Source of the DNA: Streptomyces cavernicola
Lineage (GTDB): Bacteria; Actinomycetota; Actinomycetes; Streptomycetales; Streptomycetaceae
Assembly (NCBI RefSeq): GCF_029968035.1
Contig: NZ_JASCIQ010000016.1
Coordinates: forward strand, 104,801-168,800
Length of the DNA: 64,000 bases
Reading direction: 5' to 3'
Part shown: positions 23,595 through 32,966 of the stretch, piece after piece
Layout: every line of letters starts with the position of its first letter
Position numbering within the stretch: position 1 is the first letter of the stretch
Position numbers and translations under genes: made by a program
Notes under the pieces: generated by a model
The model's input: the letters and a program-made list of their open reading frames with translations, nothing else
Databases searched by the model: none
What the model was told of the DNA's origin: nothing

Positions 23595-25283
23595 TCAGCC
23601 CGCAGGGTCGCGCGTGAAGGAGCCGAGCGCCCGGTCGAGGTGGCGCTGCGCCTCCCGCGCCCGCCCGACCGGCGCCGAGACCGACACCTCGTGCATCCGG
23701 CCGCCCTCCTCCCAGGCGACGTGCAGTTCGTGCCGCGGGCCCCAGCCGTCGCTCGGCCCGTCCCAGGTGAACTCCCAGCGGGCGGCGGCGCGGCCGTCGT
23801 GCCGGGTCTCGGCGAGCGCGCCCGCGCGGTACCCGGCGTGGGTGCGCGGCCCCCGCCCGTGCGCCTCCCGCAGCGCGGCCGCCGGACCTCCCGGTACGGG
23901 ATCGGCCTCCCGTACCCCGATCCGGAACGCCCCGCCCGGCGACGCGTAGAAGACCCGCGGCGGCTCGACCGTGCGCACGTACCCCTCCGGGACGGCCAGG
24001 GCGAACCCGGCCGGGTCGTGCACCAGGCGGTACCCGGCGGGTGCGGAGCCCGTGCCCGTCGGCACCCGGGTCACCGTGACGGTCGGAGTCGGCGTGCCTC
24101 CCGTGCCCCCCGTGTCCGCCGTTTCCGAGGCGTGCGGCCTGCCGTCGTCCCGGTCGGCGCCCCCGTCGAACAGCAGCACCGCCGCGGCCGCCCCCGCGCC
24201 CGCGACCACCGCCACCAGGACCCCGGCGAGCAGTGCGGCACGCGCGCGTGGCAGCCGACGCGGGCTCCCCGCCGATACGCCGGAACCAGAAGGAGCCCCG
24301 GCCCCGGCACCAGCACCGGCACCGGCCGGGCGGCGCGGGCCGGGGGTCGGCAGCCGCTGGGCGGCGGTGCGCAGCGGCGCGAGCGCCGGCGGGAATCCGC
24401 GCCGCTCCGCCGGGAACCCGCGCCGCTGCGGCGCGTACGGCACGACGCCCGTCTGCACGTACGCCCGAAGGAGCCGTTCCGCCTCCGCCGCATCGATTCT
24501 TCGCTCCGGGTCCCGCTCCAACAGCCCCCGTACGACCGGAAGCAGCGGGCCGGCCGCGCCCGGCAGGTCCAGTTCGTCCGACATGACGGCGGTGACGATG
24601 CCGCCCAACGTGTCGCGCTGGAACGGCGATCGGCCGGTCAGCGCCGCGCAGAGCAGCACGCCGAGCGACCACAGGTCGCAGCCGGGCCCGGCTGCGCCGC
24701 CCGACATGCGCTCCGGCGCGGTGTACTCGGGCGAGCCGACGAACGAGCCGTGCTCGGTGAGCGTGGAGGCCCCGGCGACCTGCGCGATCCCGAAGTCCGT
24801 GAGCACCACACGGCCCGAGCCGGCCTCCGTCAGGACGTTGCCCGGCTTGAGGTCGCGATGCAGCACGCCCTCGCCGTGCGCCGCGCGCAGCGCGCCGAGC
24901 AGCGCGAGGCAGAGCCGCGCCGCCTCCTCCGTGCCCAACGGGCCCTGCCCGTCGAGCCGGTCGGCTAGCGAGCCGCCCTCGATCAGCTCCATCACGATGT
25001 ACGGGCGGCCGTCCTGGACCAGGACGTCGTACACGACGATCACGTGCGGATGGTGGATCTGCGCTATCGTCCGCGCCTCGCGCAGCGTCCGCTCACGCAG
25101 CCGGCGGGCCTCGTCGAAGGAGAGCGAGGGGTCGAGAACGACCTCCTTGACCGCCACCTGACGGGCGAGCAGCTCGTCCGTGGCACGCCAGACGACCCCC
25201 ATGCCGCCCCGGCCCAGCTGCTCCCCCAACCGGTAACGGCCCGCTATCAAGCGGCTGTTGCCCCGCTCGCTCGCGCTCGCCAT
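23595..25283 (-). CDS. PknB-type transmembrane Ser/Thr protein kinase 2
   Basis: The 562-residue protein has ATG 25283 (MASASERG) as start; a GTG at 25301 is in frame. The kinase domain begins with RLIAGRYRLGEQLGRGGMGVVW, Lys46 (VAVKE), then VLHRDLKPGNVL and LTDFGIAQ; all catalytic residues are present. A linker follows with RRGFPAERRGFPPALA and an Ala/Gly-rich stretch, then a helix near residues 340-365 (LLAGVLVAVVAGAGAAAAVL). The extracytoplasmic domain begins with GYRLVHDPAGFALAVPEGYV, the same motif as in the paralogues. It is separated from kinase 1 by the 231-bp repeat region and from kinase 3 by 128 bp, so independent transcription is possible. Confidence 0.92.
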   Translation of the reverse strand: MASASERGNSRLIAGRYRLGEQLGRGGMGVVWRATDELLARQVAVKEVVLDPSLSFDEARRLRERTLREARTIAQIHHPHVIVVYDVLVQDGRPYIVMELIEGGSLADRLDGQGPLGTEEAARLCLALLGALRAAHGEGVLHRDLKPGNVLTEAGSGRVVLTDFGIAQVAGASTLTEHGSFVGSPEYTAPERMSGGAAGPGCDLWSLGVLLCAALTGRSPFQRDTLGGIVTAVMSDELDLPGAAGPLLPVVRGLLERDPERRIDAAEAERLLRAYVQTGVVPYAPQRRGFPAERRGFPPALAPLRTAAQRLPTPGPRRPAGAGAGAGAGAPSGSGVSAGSPRRLPRARAALLAGVLVAVVAGAGAAAAVLLFDGGADRDDGRPHASETADTGGTGGTPTPTVTVTRVPTGTGSAPAGYRLVHDPAGFALAVPEGYVRTVEPPRVFYASPGGAFRIGVREADPVPGGPAAALREAHGRGPRTHAGYRAGALAETRHDGRAAARWEFTWDGPSDGWGPRHELHVAWEEGGRMHEVSVSAPVGRAREAQRHLDRALGSFTRDPAG

Positions 25284-25411
25284 GACTTCATCATGCCGCA
25301 CACCCGTACGGTCAACCCCTCACGTCACGACGGACTGCCGCCGAGGCTATGGGTGTCGGCCACTCTGCTTATGGGTCCTGGTCACACCGGCCCGCTCGCC
25401 GGTGCCGCGGC

Positions 25412-27100
25412 CTACGGCCGCCAGCCGCGCAGCACGTGCTCGAACCGCTCCCGCGTCCGGTCCCAGTCCTTCGCCGGGCCCGCCATGTAGATCGCGTACT
25501 CGGTGCCGTCCGCCGCGATGTACAGCTGGTCGATCGCCCGCCGCTCGCCCTTGCCGACGCCGTCGGTCTCGGTCCAGCTGAACTCCCATATGGCACCCGG
25601 CCGTCCGCGGAACGTGTTGGACTCCAGCTGCACCCGCTCGTACGTGGGCAGCCGCCCCATGCCCTGCTTCTCCATGACCTTGGCGTGCACATACGAATTC
25701 TCTTCCGGCGGCACCTTGTTGACGCCGATGCGCAGCAGGTGCCGGCCGTTGTCCGGGGTGTAGTCGATCTGGTCGCCGAAAGTGCGGCGCTTGAAGTCGG
25801 GCGGCAGGAGCAGGCTGAAGCCCGCGACGTCGTCCTTGATCCGCACCCAGTCCTTCGGCACGGCGCCTTCCGTGCGCCCCTCGCCGTCGTCGCCGCTGCT
25901 GCCGTTCTGCGCGGCGTTCCGGCCCTGCTCGCCGCCCCGGTCGGCGAACTCCAGGATGCCGACCGCCGCGCCCACGCCGACCAGGCCGGCCGCCACGATC
26001 ACGGCCACCGTGTTCCGCCAACGGTGCCGGGGCGGCTGCGGCTGCGGCGGGGGCTGCACACTGGGCACGGTCGAGCCGGGTGAGGCCGGCGGGGCGGACT
26101 GCGGTACGGGAGTCGGGGTGGGCGGTGTGCCCGGCGGCGAGGTAGGCGGCGTGCCGGGCGTCGGGGCGGGCGGCGTGCCGGGGAAGGCGTGCGCGCCCGG
26201 GGCCTCGTACCGCCGCGTGGCCACGTACTCCTGGGCCGCCGAAGGCCTGCGCCCCTCCGCGACCTCCGTCAGCATCTGCTCGGCCAGATCCGCGTCAGGC
26301 CGCACCTCCGGGTCCTTGCTGAGCAGCGCCGCTATCACCGGGGCGAGCGGACCGGCGTGCTCCGGCACGCCCGGCTCGTCCACCACCACGGCCTGCATCG
26401 TGGCCAGCGGCGACTGCCGGCGGAACGGCGAGTACCCCTCGACCGCCGCGAACAGCAGCACGCCCACCGCCCACAGGTCGGACGCCGGTCCCGGGTCGGC
26501 GCCCCGCACCCGCTCGGGCGCCAAGTAGTCCAGAGAGCCGACGAGTTCACCGGTCTTCGTGATGGTCGAGTCGCCCTCGATGGCCGCGATACCGAAGTCG
26601 GTGAGCAGCACCCGCCGGTCCCCGGCGAGCAGCACATTGGCCGGTTTCACATCCCTGTGCAGCACCCCCGCGGCGTGCGCTGCGCGCAGCGCGCGCACCA
26701 CCCACGCGCCGATCCGCGCGGCCTCCACCGGCTCGATCCGCTGCCGCCGCCGCAACGCGTCCGCGAGGGAGCCGCCGTCGACCAACTCCATGACGATCCA
26801 GGGGCGTTCGTCGTACTCGAACACGTCGTGCACCGTCACGACCGCCGAGTGGTTGATCCGCGCGGCCGCCCGCGCCTCCTTCTGGGTGCGCGCGAGCAGC
26901 ACGGCCCGGTCGGCCTCGGAGACGTAGAGCGCCGCGGTCAACTCCTTGACGGCGACGGTGCGATGGAGCACCTCGTCGTGGGCCCGCCACACCCTGCCCA
27001 TGCCGCCGCGCCCGAGGCACTCGGCGAGCCGGTACCGCCCCGCGAGTACGTCGCCCTGTGCCGTGCCTTCGGTCCGATCCACGTTCCCCCGCCCGTCCAT
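25412..27100 (-). CDS. PknB-type transmembrane Ser/Thr protein kinase 3
   Basis: The 562-residue form starts at ATG 27100; a GTG at 27124 and a GTG at 27082 are alternatives. Motifs: GRYRLAECLGRGGMGRVWRA, Lys52 (VAVKEL), VLHRDVKPANVL, LTDFGIAAIEG and LAPERV, all intact. A Pro/Thr/Gly-rich linker (PAPTPGTPPTSPPGTPPT) precedes the membrane helix (NTVAVIVAAGLVGVGAAVGIL) and an extracytoplasmic domain that includes DWVRIKDDVAGFSLLLPPDF, the common cluster motif. The kinase should be active. A hairpin with arms CCGCACCG/CGGTGCGG lies just upstream (27126-27150). Confidence 0.91.
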   Translation of the reverse strand: MDGRGNVDRTEGTAQGDVLAGRYRLAECLGRGGMGRVWRAHDEVLHRTVAVKELTAALYVSEADRAVLLARTQKEARAAARINHSAVVTVHDVFEYDERPWIVMELVDGGSLADALRRRQRIEPVEAARIGAWVVRALRAAHAAGVLHRDVKPANVLLAGDRRVLLTDFGIAAIEGDSTITKTGELVGSLDYLAPERVRGADPGPASDLWAVGVLLFAAVEGYSPFRRQSPLATMQAVVVDEPGVPEHAGPLAPVIAALLSKDPEVRPDADLAEQMLTEVAEGRRPSAAQEYVATRRYEAPGAHAFPGTPPAPTPGTPPTSPPGTPPTPTPVPQSAPPASPGSTVPSVQPPPQPQPPRHRWRNTVAVIVAAGLVGVGAAVGILEFADRGGEQGRNAAQNGSSGDDGEGRTEGAVPKDWVRIKDDVAGFSLLLPPDFKRRTFGDQIDYTPDNGRHLLRIGVNKVPPEENSYVHAKVMEKQGMGRLPTYERVQLESNTFRGRPGAIWEFSWTETDGVGKGERRAIDQLYIAADGTEYAIYMAGPAKDWDRTRERFEHVLRGWRP

Positions 27101-27208
27101 GTCCCGGCCAAGCGTAAGGAACACGCCGCACCGTCCGGAAGGCGGTGCGGTGTTACGGGCGGATGGTGTCGCCCCGCCTCGACGGCTCGCCCCGGGTGCG
27201 GCTCCGGG

Positions 27209-29488
27209 TCACTTGCCCGGCCGGTACGAGACGACGGCCTGCTCGTGCAACCGCGTGACCTCGTCCCGCTCGGACTCCGGCCCCTTGACGAGCACCACGT
27301 GGTACCGCCCGTCGATCAAAAGCGCCGCATTGCGTACGTACACCTCGCCGCCGTCGGCGTCCGTCCACGTGAACTGGCCCTCTGCGCGCACCTGTCCGCC
27401 GACGTCTATGCGCCGCATGCCCGTCGACGTGGCCCATGTCGAGTCCCGGAACGGCTGCAGCTCGACCTCGCGCTCGCGCTGGTAGTAGAGCGGATCGCTG
27501 CTCCGGCCCGTGGCCGCGTCCCGACCCGGCACGACGATCAACTCGAACTCCCCGTCCGCGTACGTCACTTGGCCGCGCCCGGTCGCACCCACGCGCTCCC
27601 AGCCCTTCGCCACCGCCACCCGGAAACCCTCCGGGTCCTTGCGCAGCGCGAAGCCCTCGGGCACGTCGGGCCCCGAGGACTGCGGGTCGGGCCGCTGCGA
27701 GGTCGGCGACTCCGCGTTGCCGTCGCCCGGCCCGTCCGGCCCGTCCTCTCCGTTCTTCCCGTCCTCGCCCTCGCCCGGCTCCGCGGGGGCCGAACTCGCC
27801 GAGCCCGCCTGCCCGGTGCGCCCGCCGTCCGCCCCCTCGCCCGCGCCCGCGCCCTCGCTCGGCTCGGCCTTCGGCATGAACAGCACGGCGTACGCGACCG
27901 CCGCCACGAGCCCGAGCAGGATCAACGCGAGCAGCATCCGCCCGAGCCGCCGGGGCGCCTGCTGCGTCCGCTGCGTCCGCTGCGCCTTCGGGGCCTGCCG
28001 TGCGGGCTGGTACGAGCGGTACTGCTCCTGCAGGTCCGTCGAGGCTGCCCTGCTCCCGGCCCCGGTTCCTGCTCCGGTTCCCAGTGCGGGTCCGGCTCCG
28101 ATGCCTGGTGCGGCCGCGGCTCCCGCCCCGCGCTTGTGGCGGCTCTTGTGCCGGCCCGCCCTGCGCCTGCGCACCAGCTCGCCCCGGCGTCGTACGACCG
28201 GAAGCTTGGTGCGGTCGAAGGGCGGCGAGGGCACCACGTTCTGGCCCGCCTCGGGCTCCGGGGCCGACCGGACGAGGGAGCGCAGCCAGCCGCGCAGCTC
28301 CTCGAACTCCGGCCGCTCGGTGGGGTCCTGGCGCAGCAGCGACTCCACGACCGGCCGCAGCGGCCCGCACTCCTCGGCGAACGCCGGCGGCTCCCCGCAC
28401 ACCAGCTGCACCAGCTCGTACGCACTGTCCTCCGGGTACGGGGCGTGCCCCTGCACCGCGCGGAACAGCAGCGACCCGAGCGCCCACAGGTCGGTGGCCG
28501 GACCGACCGGGGCCGCCAACTGCCAGTTCTCGTGCACCGGTCCGGCCTGCTCGGGTGCCCAGCGCTCGGTGACGGGGCCGACGACGTTCATCCGCGCCTG
28601 CCGCGCCCGCTCCGCGGCCAACGGCGTCGCGGGCCCCTTGCGCGGCGGCCGCTCGGGCTGGGGCCAGGGCTGAGGTTCGGGCTGGGACTCGGCTTGGGCC
28701 GGGGTGCCGCCCGCGGGCCGCCGCCCGGCCACGCCGTAGGGGTCGTCTATACGGCCGGGCGGGACGGGAGGGGCGGGCGCACCGGCTGCGGCTTCGCCGC
28801 CCGTGCGCGGGCCCGGTACCGCCGGGTCCGGGCCAGGCTCTTCGGACTCATCGGCCCGCGCCGCCGCGTCCGGCACCGGGTCGTACCCGCACAGCGCCTC
28901 CTCGGCGGCGCCCGCAGCGAGACCCGTGAGCATCACGCGGCCGTTGTCGCAGACCAGGACCGTGCGCATCGTGATGTTCCGGTGCACCCAGCCGTGGGCG
29001 TGCAGCGCGCGCAACGCGGTCAGCACCTCGGACGCGACCTCCGCCGCGCGGTACGGCGTCAGCGGCTTCTCCGCGACCAGCGCCGCGAGCGGCAGCGCCG
29101 CCACCAGCTCGCTGACGATCCACAGCGAACCGTCCTCCGCGAACACGTCGAAGACCTGGTCCAGCCGGGGGTGGTCGGGGATCTGCGCGGCCGCCTGCGC
29201 CGCCTCGATCGCCCGCCGCACGACCGGATCGGCGGGCCTGCGCGTGGACCGCCCGCCCCCCGGGCCGTACGCACCCTCGTGCTCGTACCCGCTCCCGTAC
29301 CGGCCCTCGGCGAGCCCCTCGTCGACCACTTCCGCGTCGACCGTCTCCGGCAACGGCACCTGCCGGACGAGGACTTCTTGACCGCTGTACGTGTCGAAGG
29401 CGCGGGTCTCGGCGAACTCGTACGCGTCCGACGGGGGCAGCGGAAGGCGGTAGCGGTCGGCAAGCACCCGACCCGCATAGTCGTCCAC
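27209..29488 (-). CDS. Transmembrane pseudokinase in the Ser/Thr kinase cluster
   Basis: The 759-residue protein starts at GTG 29488 with GGAGG upstream. It has the PknB layout but has lost its catalytic motifs: no glycine-rich loop, the beta-3 Lys is replaced (VLVRQV, Arg42), the catalytic HRDxKxxN is HRNITMRTV (Asn171, Thr173, Thr176) and DFG is replaced by TGL (about 188-190). A Pro/Gly/Glu-rich insert occupies about residues 205-300. A later stretch (AAPVGPATDLWALGSLLFRAVQGHAPY) keeps the C-lobe fold. A membrane helix (MLLALILLGLVAAVAYAVLF) and the cluster-type extracytoplasmic domain (GFALRKDPEGFRVAVAKGWE) follow. It cannot phosphorylate by the usual route but may bind and regulate the active kinases (inference). 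Confidence 0.9.
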   Translation of the reverse strand: MDDYAGRVLADRYRLPLPPSDAYEFAETRAFDTYSGQEVLVRQVPLPETVDAEVVDEGLAEGRYGSGYEHEGAYGPGGGRSTRRPADPVVRRAIEAAQAAAQIPDHPRLDQVFDVFAEDGSLWIVSELVAALPLAALVAEKPLTPYRAAEVASEVLTALRALHAHGWVHRNITMRTVLVCDNGRVMLTGLAAGAAEEALCGYDPVPDAAARADESEEPGPDPAVPGPRTGGEAAAGAPAPPVPPGRIDDPYGVAGRRPAGGTPAQAESQPEPQPWPQPERPPRKGPATPLAAERARQARMNVVGPVTERWAPEQAGPVHENWQLAAPVGPATDLWALGSLLFRAVQGHAPYPEDSAYELVQLVCGEPPAFAEECGPLRPVVESLLRQDPTERPEFEELRGWLRSLVRSAPEPEAGQNVVPSPPFDRTKLPVVRRRGELVRRRRAGRHKSRHKRGAGAAAAPGIGAGPALGTGAGTGAGSRAASTDLQEQYRSYQPARQAPKAQRTQRTQQAPRRLGRMLLALILLGLVAAVAYAVLFMPKAEPSEGAGAGEGADGGRTGQAGSASSAPAEPGEGEDGKNGEDGPDGPGDGNAESPTSQRPDPQSSGPDVPEGFALRKDPEGFRVAVAKGWERVGATGRGQVTYADGEFELIVVPGRDAATGRSSDPLYYQREREVELQPFRDSTWATSTGMRRIDVGGQVRAEGQFTWTDADGGEVYVRNAALLIDGRYHVVLVKGPESERDEVTRLHEQAVVSYRPGK

Positions 29489-29626
29489 GTCGCCTCCCCG
29501 TCAGCGCACGTACCTCAACGCCCTTGCGCCGACCGCCGTATCACTCCCCGAACCTTCACGATACGTGGCCCCGCCGCGGTCCGCCGCAGGGTCTCGGCAA
29601 CCGGTCAACTACCGGCTGGCTACCGG

Positions 29627-31537
29627 TCAGTCCTTCGGTTGGAAGGTCTTGAACGCCGTCTCGCGCAGGGTCCTGCACTCCTTCGCGTTCCACGCGTCGG
29701 CCTTGCACGTCACCATGATCGAGTAGCCGCGGTTCTCATCGACCTTGAAGCCCCGGTTGAGGACCCGCACCCGCTGCCCGCTCTGATCACGCTCGAACTC
29801 CCAGTCCGCGACGGTCGGGTAGCCGTTGAACTCGACCTCCGCGATGCGGATGTGCCGGTAGTTCGGCATGCTCCCGCTGACGGCCGACCTGAGCTGCCGC
29901 CACGCCTTGGCCGCGTCGTCACCCGGACTGCGGTTGAAGTCGACCTGGACGCGCGGGAATCCGCCGCTCTCGCTGAATATGGCGCCGGAGTTCTGCCCGG
30001 CCGTGCCGGTCCGACGGAACCCCTCGGGCATCGCCATGGCGAACATGAACTGGCCGTTCGACACCTTCGCGTACCCGGCCGGAATCCCGCCGTCCGCAGC
30101 GCCCTCGTCCCCGGAGCCCTTGCCGCCGTCCGCCTTGCCCTTGCCCTTGCCGTCGTTCTCGGCGTTACCGCCGTCGTCCGTGGTCGGGTCCGGTCCGGGG
30201 TCGGCGGGCTCGTCCTGCTCGCCCTTGCCCCGGTCCCCGGTGGCGCCGGCCGACGCGGCCGCCTCGTTCTTGCCGCCGCCCTTGCCCGCCGGGTCCTCGC
30301 CCCCGCTGAACGCCACGGCGAACACCGTGCCGAGTATGGCCAGCGCGACCACCACCGCCACGACGAGCAGCGTGCGCTTCGGCACCACATCGGTCAGCGA
30401 GGCGCGCGCGGCGGCCACGGCCCCACCGGCTCCCGGTCCGCCTGAACTGACTGCGGCATCACTGGACTTGGCGGCGCCGCTGTCCGAACTCGACTTGTCC
30501 GTACCGGGCTTCGAGGTGCTCGCCGCAGCCGACGCCGCAGCCGCGTTCCGTACCGACTTCAGCGCGCCGCGCAGCCGCTCCGCCGCCTCACCGCGCCGGG
30601 GGCCGCTCGCGCCGGGCGCGTCGGGCGCCTCGGGCAGCGGCACGACACGGGTCGCGGACACCGGGTCGTCGGCCTGCAGCTCCGCCTCGTCGTCGGGCGC
30701 GTGGATCACGTCGTTCAGGAGCGCCCGCGCACCCTTGTCGTCGAGCCGCAGATCCGGGTCCTTCTCAAGCAGCCCGTAGATCACCTTCTCCAGGCGACCC
30801 GCGTTGCGCGGCGGCTCCAGCGACTCGGTCATCACCGCGGTCAGCGTGGCGATCGCCGAGCCCTTGTCGTACGGCGGAACACCCTCCACCGACGCGTAGA
30901 GCAAGCCGCCGAGCGACCACAGGTCCGCCGCCGGGCCCGGCTTGTGCCCGCGGGCCCGCTCCGGCGAGATGTACGAGGGCGCGCCCACGAGCATGCCGGT
31001 CGACGTGATGGACGGGTCGCCCTCGACCTGCGCGATACCGAAGTCCGTCAGGACCACCCGGCCGTCGTCCTTCGCGATCAGCACGTTCGACGGCTTCACG
31101 TCCCGGTGCAGGATGCCCTCACGGTGCGCGGCGCGCAGCACGTCGAGCACGGCGAGGCCCACCTCGGCGGCGCGGTGCGGCGTCAGATGCCCGTCCTGGC
31201 GCACGACTTCGGCGAGCGACTTGCCCTCGATCAACTCCATCACGATCCAGGGGCGGTCGTCCTCGTTGACCACGTCGTAGACCGTGACCGCGCCGTTGTT
31301 ACGGATCCGCGCGATCGCCTTGGCCTCACGCAGCGTCCGCGTGATCAACCGGCGCTTCTCGTCCTCGTCGATGGCCGAGGGAAAACGCAGCTCCTTGACG
31401 GCGACCGTGCGACCGAGCGTCTCGTCGACCGCACGCCAGACCGTACCCATGCCGCCGCGGCCGAGCATCTCCCCCAGCCGGTACCGACCGGCCAGGAGGC
31501 GCCCCTTGGTCTCCTGCGGCTGCTCAGCCTCCGACAT
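29627..31537 (-). CDS. PknB-type transmembrane Ser/Thr protein kinase 5
   Basis: The 636-residue protein starts at ATG 31537 (MSEAEQPQ) with GAGGGG upstream; an earlier in-frame start at 31552 lacks a site. Motifs: LLAGRYRLGEMLGRGGMGTVW, Lys48 (VAVKEL), ILHRDVKPSNVL, LTDFGIAQVEG and SYISPERA, all intact. A cytosolic linker with Ser/Ala stretches (AAASAAASTSKPG) is followed by a helix (TLLVVAVVVALAILGTVFAVAF) and an extracytoplasmic domain GYAKVSNGQFMFAMAMPEGF. It is the first gene of the minus-strand array. The divergent serine-hydrolase gene begins 115 bp away. Confidence 0.93.
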   Translation of the reverse strand: MSEAEQPQETKGRLLAGRYRLGEMLGRGGMGTVWRAVDETLGRTVAVKELRFPSAIDEDEKRRLITRTLREAKAIARIRNNGAVTVYDVVNEDDRPWIVMELIEGKSLAEVVRQDGHLTPHRAAEVGLAVLDVLRAAHREGILHRDVKPSNVLIAKDDGRVVLTDFGIAQVEGDPSITSTGMLVGAPSYISPERARGHKPGPAADLWSLGGLLYASVEGVPPYDKGSAIATLTAVMTESLEPPRNAGRLEKVIYGLLEKDPDLRLDDKGARALLNDVIHAPDDEAELQADDPVSATRVVPLPEAPDAPGASGPRRGEAAERLRGALKSVRNAAAASAAASTSKPGTDKSSSDSGAAKSSDAAVSSGGPGAGGAVAAARASLTDVVPKRTLLVVAVVVALAILGTVFAVAFSGGEDPAGKGGGKNEAAASAGATGDRGKGEQDEPADPGPDPTTDDGGNAENDGKGKGKADGGKGSGDEGAADGGIPAGYAKVSNGQFMFAMAMPEGFRRTGTAGQNSGAIFSESGGFPRVQVDFNRSPGDDAAKAWRQLRSAVSGSMPNYRHIRIAEVEFNGYPTVADWEFERDQSGQRVRVLNRGFKVDENRGYSIMVTCKADAWNAKECRTLRETAFKTFQPKD

Positions 31538-31651
31538 GCGTCCCCTCTGCAATCAACCCGCCCTGGCAGAGCGTCCATTGTCTCTCATGCCCGGGGTGGG
31601 GGAAGGCCCGGGTCCACGCGATGATGGCCCGGCACGGATCGAGGGACCGAT

Positions 31652-32920
31652 ATGACCGACAAGCACTCATCACAGCCGCCTCACTCCGCACCCATGCCCC
31701 CGACGCACGAGCCTCACAGTTCGTTCACCGGGGCGAGGGGCGGGAGTTCGGGGTTTTGGGGGGTGGGGGTGGGGGTGGTTGTGGGGGTGCTGCTCGTGTC
31801 CGGGTGCAGGGCTGGGCCCCCTCCCCCCACCGGTAGCGGGGCCCCCTCCCCCACCTCCACCACCAGCCCATCTCCCCCCACCCCCCACAGCCCCGAACTC
31901 CCGCCCTCCTCCCCACCCCTGACCGCAGCCCTGACGTCCCTGACCGCGCACACGCGCACCCCTGGCGCGGCCGCCCTGGCCCGTAGAGCGTCCACCTCGC
32001 GCTACGGGTCCGCCGGCACCGCCGACACCGACACCGACCGCCCCATCCGCCGCAAGGACCGCTTCCGCATCGGCAGCATCACGAAGTCCTTCACGGCCGT
32101 GGTCGTCCTCCAGCTCGCCGCCGAGCACCGGCTGTCCCTGAACGACACCGTCGAGCAGCACCTGCCCGGCCTCATACGCGGCCACGGCAACGACGGCCGC
32201 GACCTCACCCTGCGTCAACTCCTCACGCACACCAGCGGCTTGTTCCCCTACACGGCCGCCCCGGGCACCCACACCACCGACCTCGACCGCCGCTACACCC
32301 CCACCGCGCTCCTCCGCACCGCCCTGGCCCACCGCCCCCTCTTCGCCCCCGGCGCCGACTGGTCGTACTCCAACACCAACTACACCGTCCTCGGCCTGAT
32401 CATCGAGAAGGTCACCGGCCACAGCTACGCCGCCGAGGCGCAGCGCCGCATCATCACCCCCCTAAGGCTGACCGGCACGTCCTTCCCCGGCACCGACAGC
32501 CACCTGCCCGCCCCGCACGGCCGCGCCTACTCCGGAACCCCCGCCTCCCCCGAGGACGTCACGGAGATCGATCCCTCGGGGGCGGGCGCGGCCGGCGAGG
32601 CGATCAGCACCCTCGACGACCTGAACCGCTTCTACGCCGCGCTCCTCACCGGCGAACTGCTGCCCGCGCGCCAGCTCGCCGCGATGCGCAGCACCCGCTC
32701 GTCCGACGGCGTCTACGGCATGGGCCTGATGCCCACCGAGCTGTCCTGCACCACCGTCTGGGGCCACAACGGCCGCATCGTCGGGTCCTACGCCAACACC
32801 GCCGCCACCGCCGACGGCCGCCACATCCTGACGTACCGCCTCAATTCCGACTGGAGCACCGCCGGAAGGCCCGAACGAAAGCTCCTGGAAAGCGAGTTCT
32901 GTCAGGACAAGAACCAGTAG
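31652..32920 (+). CDS. Serine hydrolase lipoprotein (beta-lactamase / D-Ala-D-Ala carboxypeptidase class C-like)
   Basis: The protein has 422 residues from ATG 31652. A Gly/Val hydrophobic stretch and the lipobox LLVSGC (Cys52) mark a lipoprotein. A Pro/Ser/Thr linker follows (residues 55-95), then the catalytic domain with SxxK (SITK, Ser142-Lys145), YSN (DWSYSNTNY), and the KTG-equivalent HNG in VWGHNGRIVG. It probably acts as a DD-peptidase or esterase at the outer membrane face; penicillinase activity is not predictable. The codons for residues 33-48 form a long G-run with predicted G-quadruplex potential (31750-31789) and the linker is C-rich. Confidence 0.9.
   Translation: MTDKHSSQPPHSAPMPPTHEPHSSFTGARGGSSGFWGVGVGVVVGVLLVSGCRAGPPPPTGSGAPSPTSTTSPSPPTPHSPELPPSSPPLTAALTSLTAHTRTPGAAALARRASTSRYGSAGTADTDTDRPIRRKDRFRIGSITKSFTAVVVLQLAAEHRLSLNDTVEQHLPGLIRGHGNDGRDLTLRQLLTHTSGLFPYTAAPGTHTTDLDRRYTPTALLRTALAHRPLFAPGADWSYSNTNYTVLGLIIEKVTGHSYAAEAQRRIITPLRLTGTSFPGTDSHLPAPHGRAYSGTPASPEDVTEIDPSGAGAAGEAISTLDDLNRFYAALLTGELLPARQLAAMRSTRSSDGVYGMGLMPTELSCTTVWGHNGRIVGSYANTAATADGRHILTYRLNSDWSTAGRPERKLLESEFCQDKNQ
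31750..31789 (+). repeat. G-quadruplex-prone run within the lipoprotein signal region
   Basis: Six or more runs of three to six G separated by one to four bases (GGGGTTTTGGGGGGTGGGGG pattern) encode the hydrophobic Gly/Val signal. On the other strand the following linker (31808-31910) is also G-run rich. Structure is predicted from sequence only. Confidence 0.5.
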
Positions 32921-32966
32921 GCAGAAGCACCGGCCCCAGACAACTCGGCCCCTCACCAAGAAGGCA

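Noticed and set aside
23427..24968. 513-codon plus-strand open frame
   Set aside because: Opposite kinase 2, composition is Arg/Pro-rich and no start site or motif is seen.
26189..30445. 1418-codon open frame on the plus strand opposite the kinase genes
   Set aside because: It is a shadow of high-GC minus-strand coding: Arg/Ala/Leu/Gly-rich, no domain, and opposite genes with clear kinase motifs.
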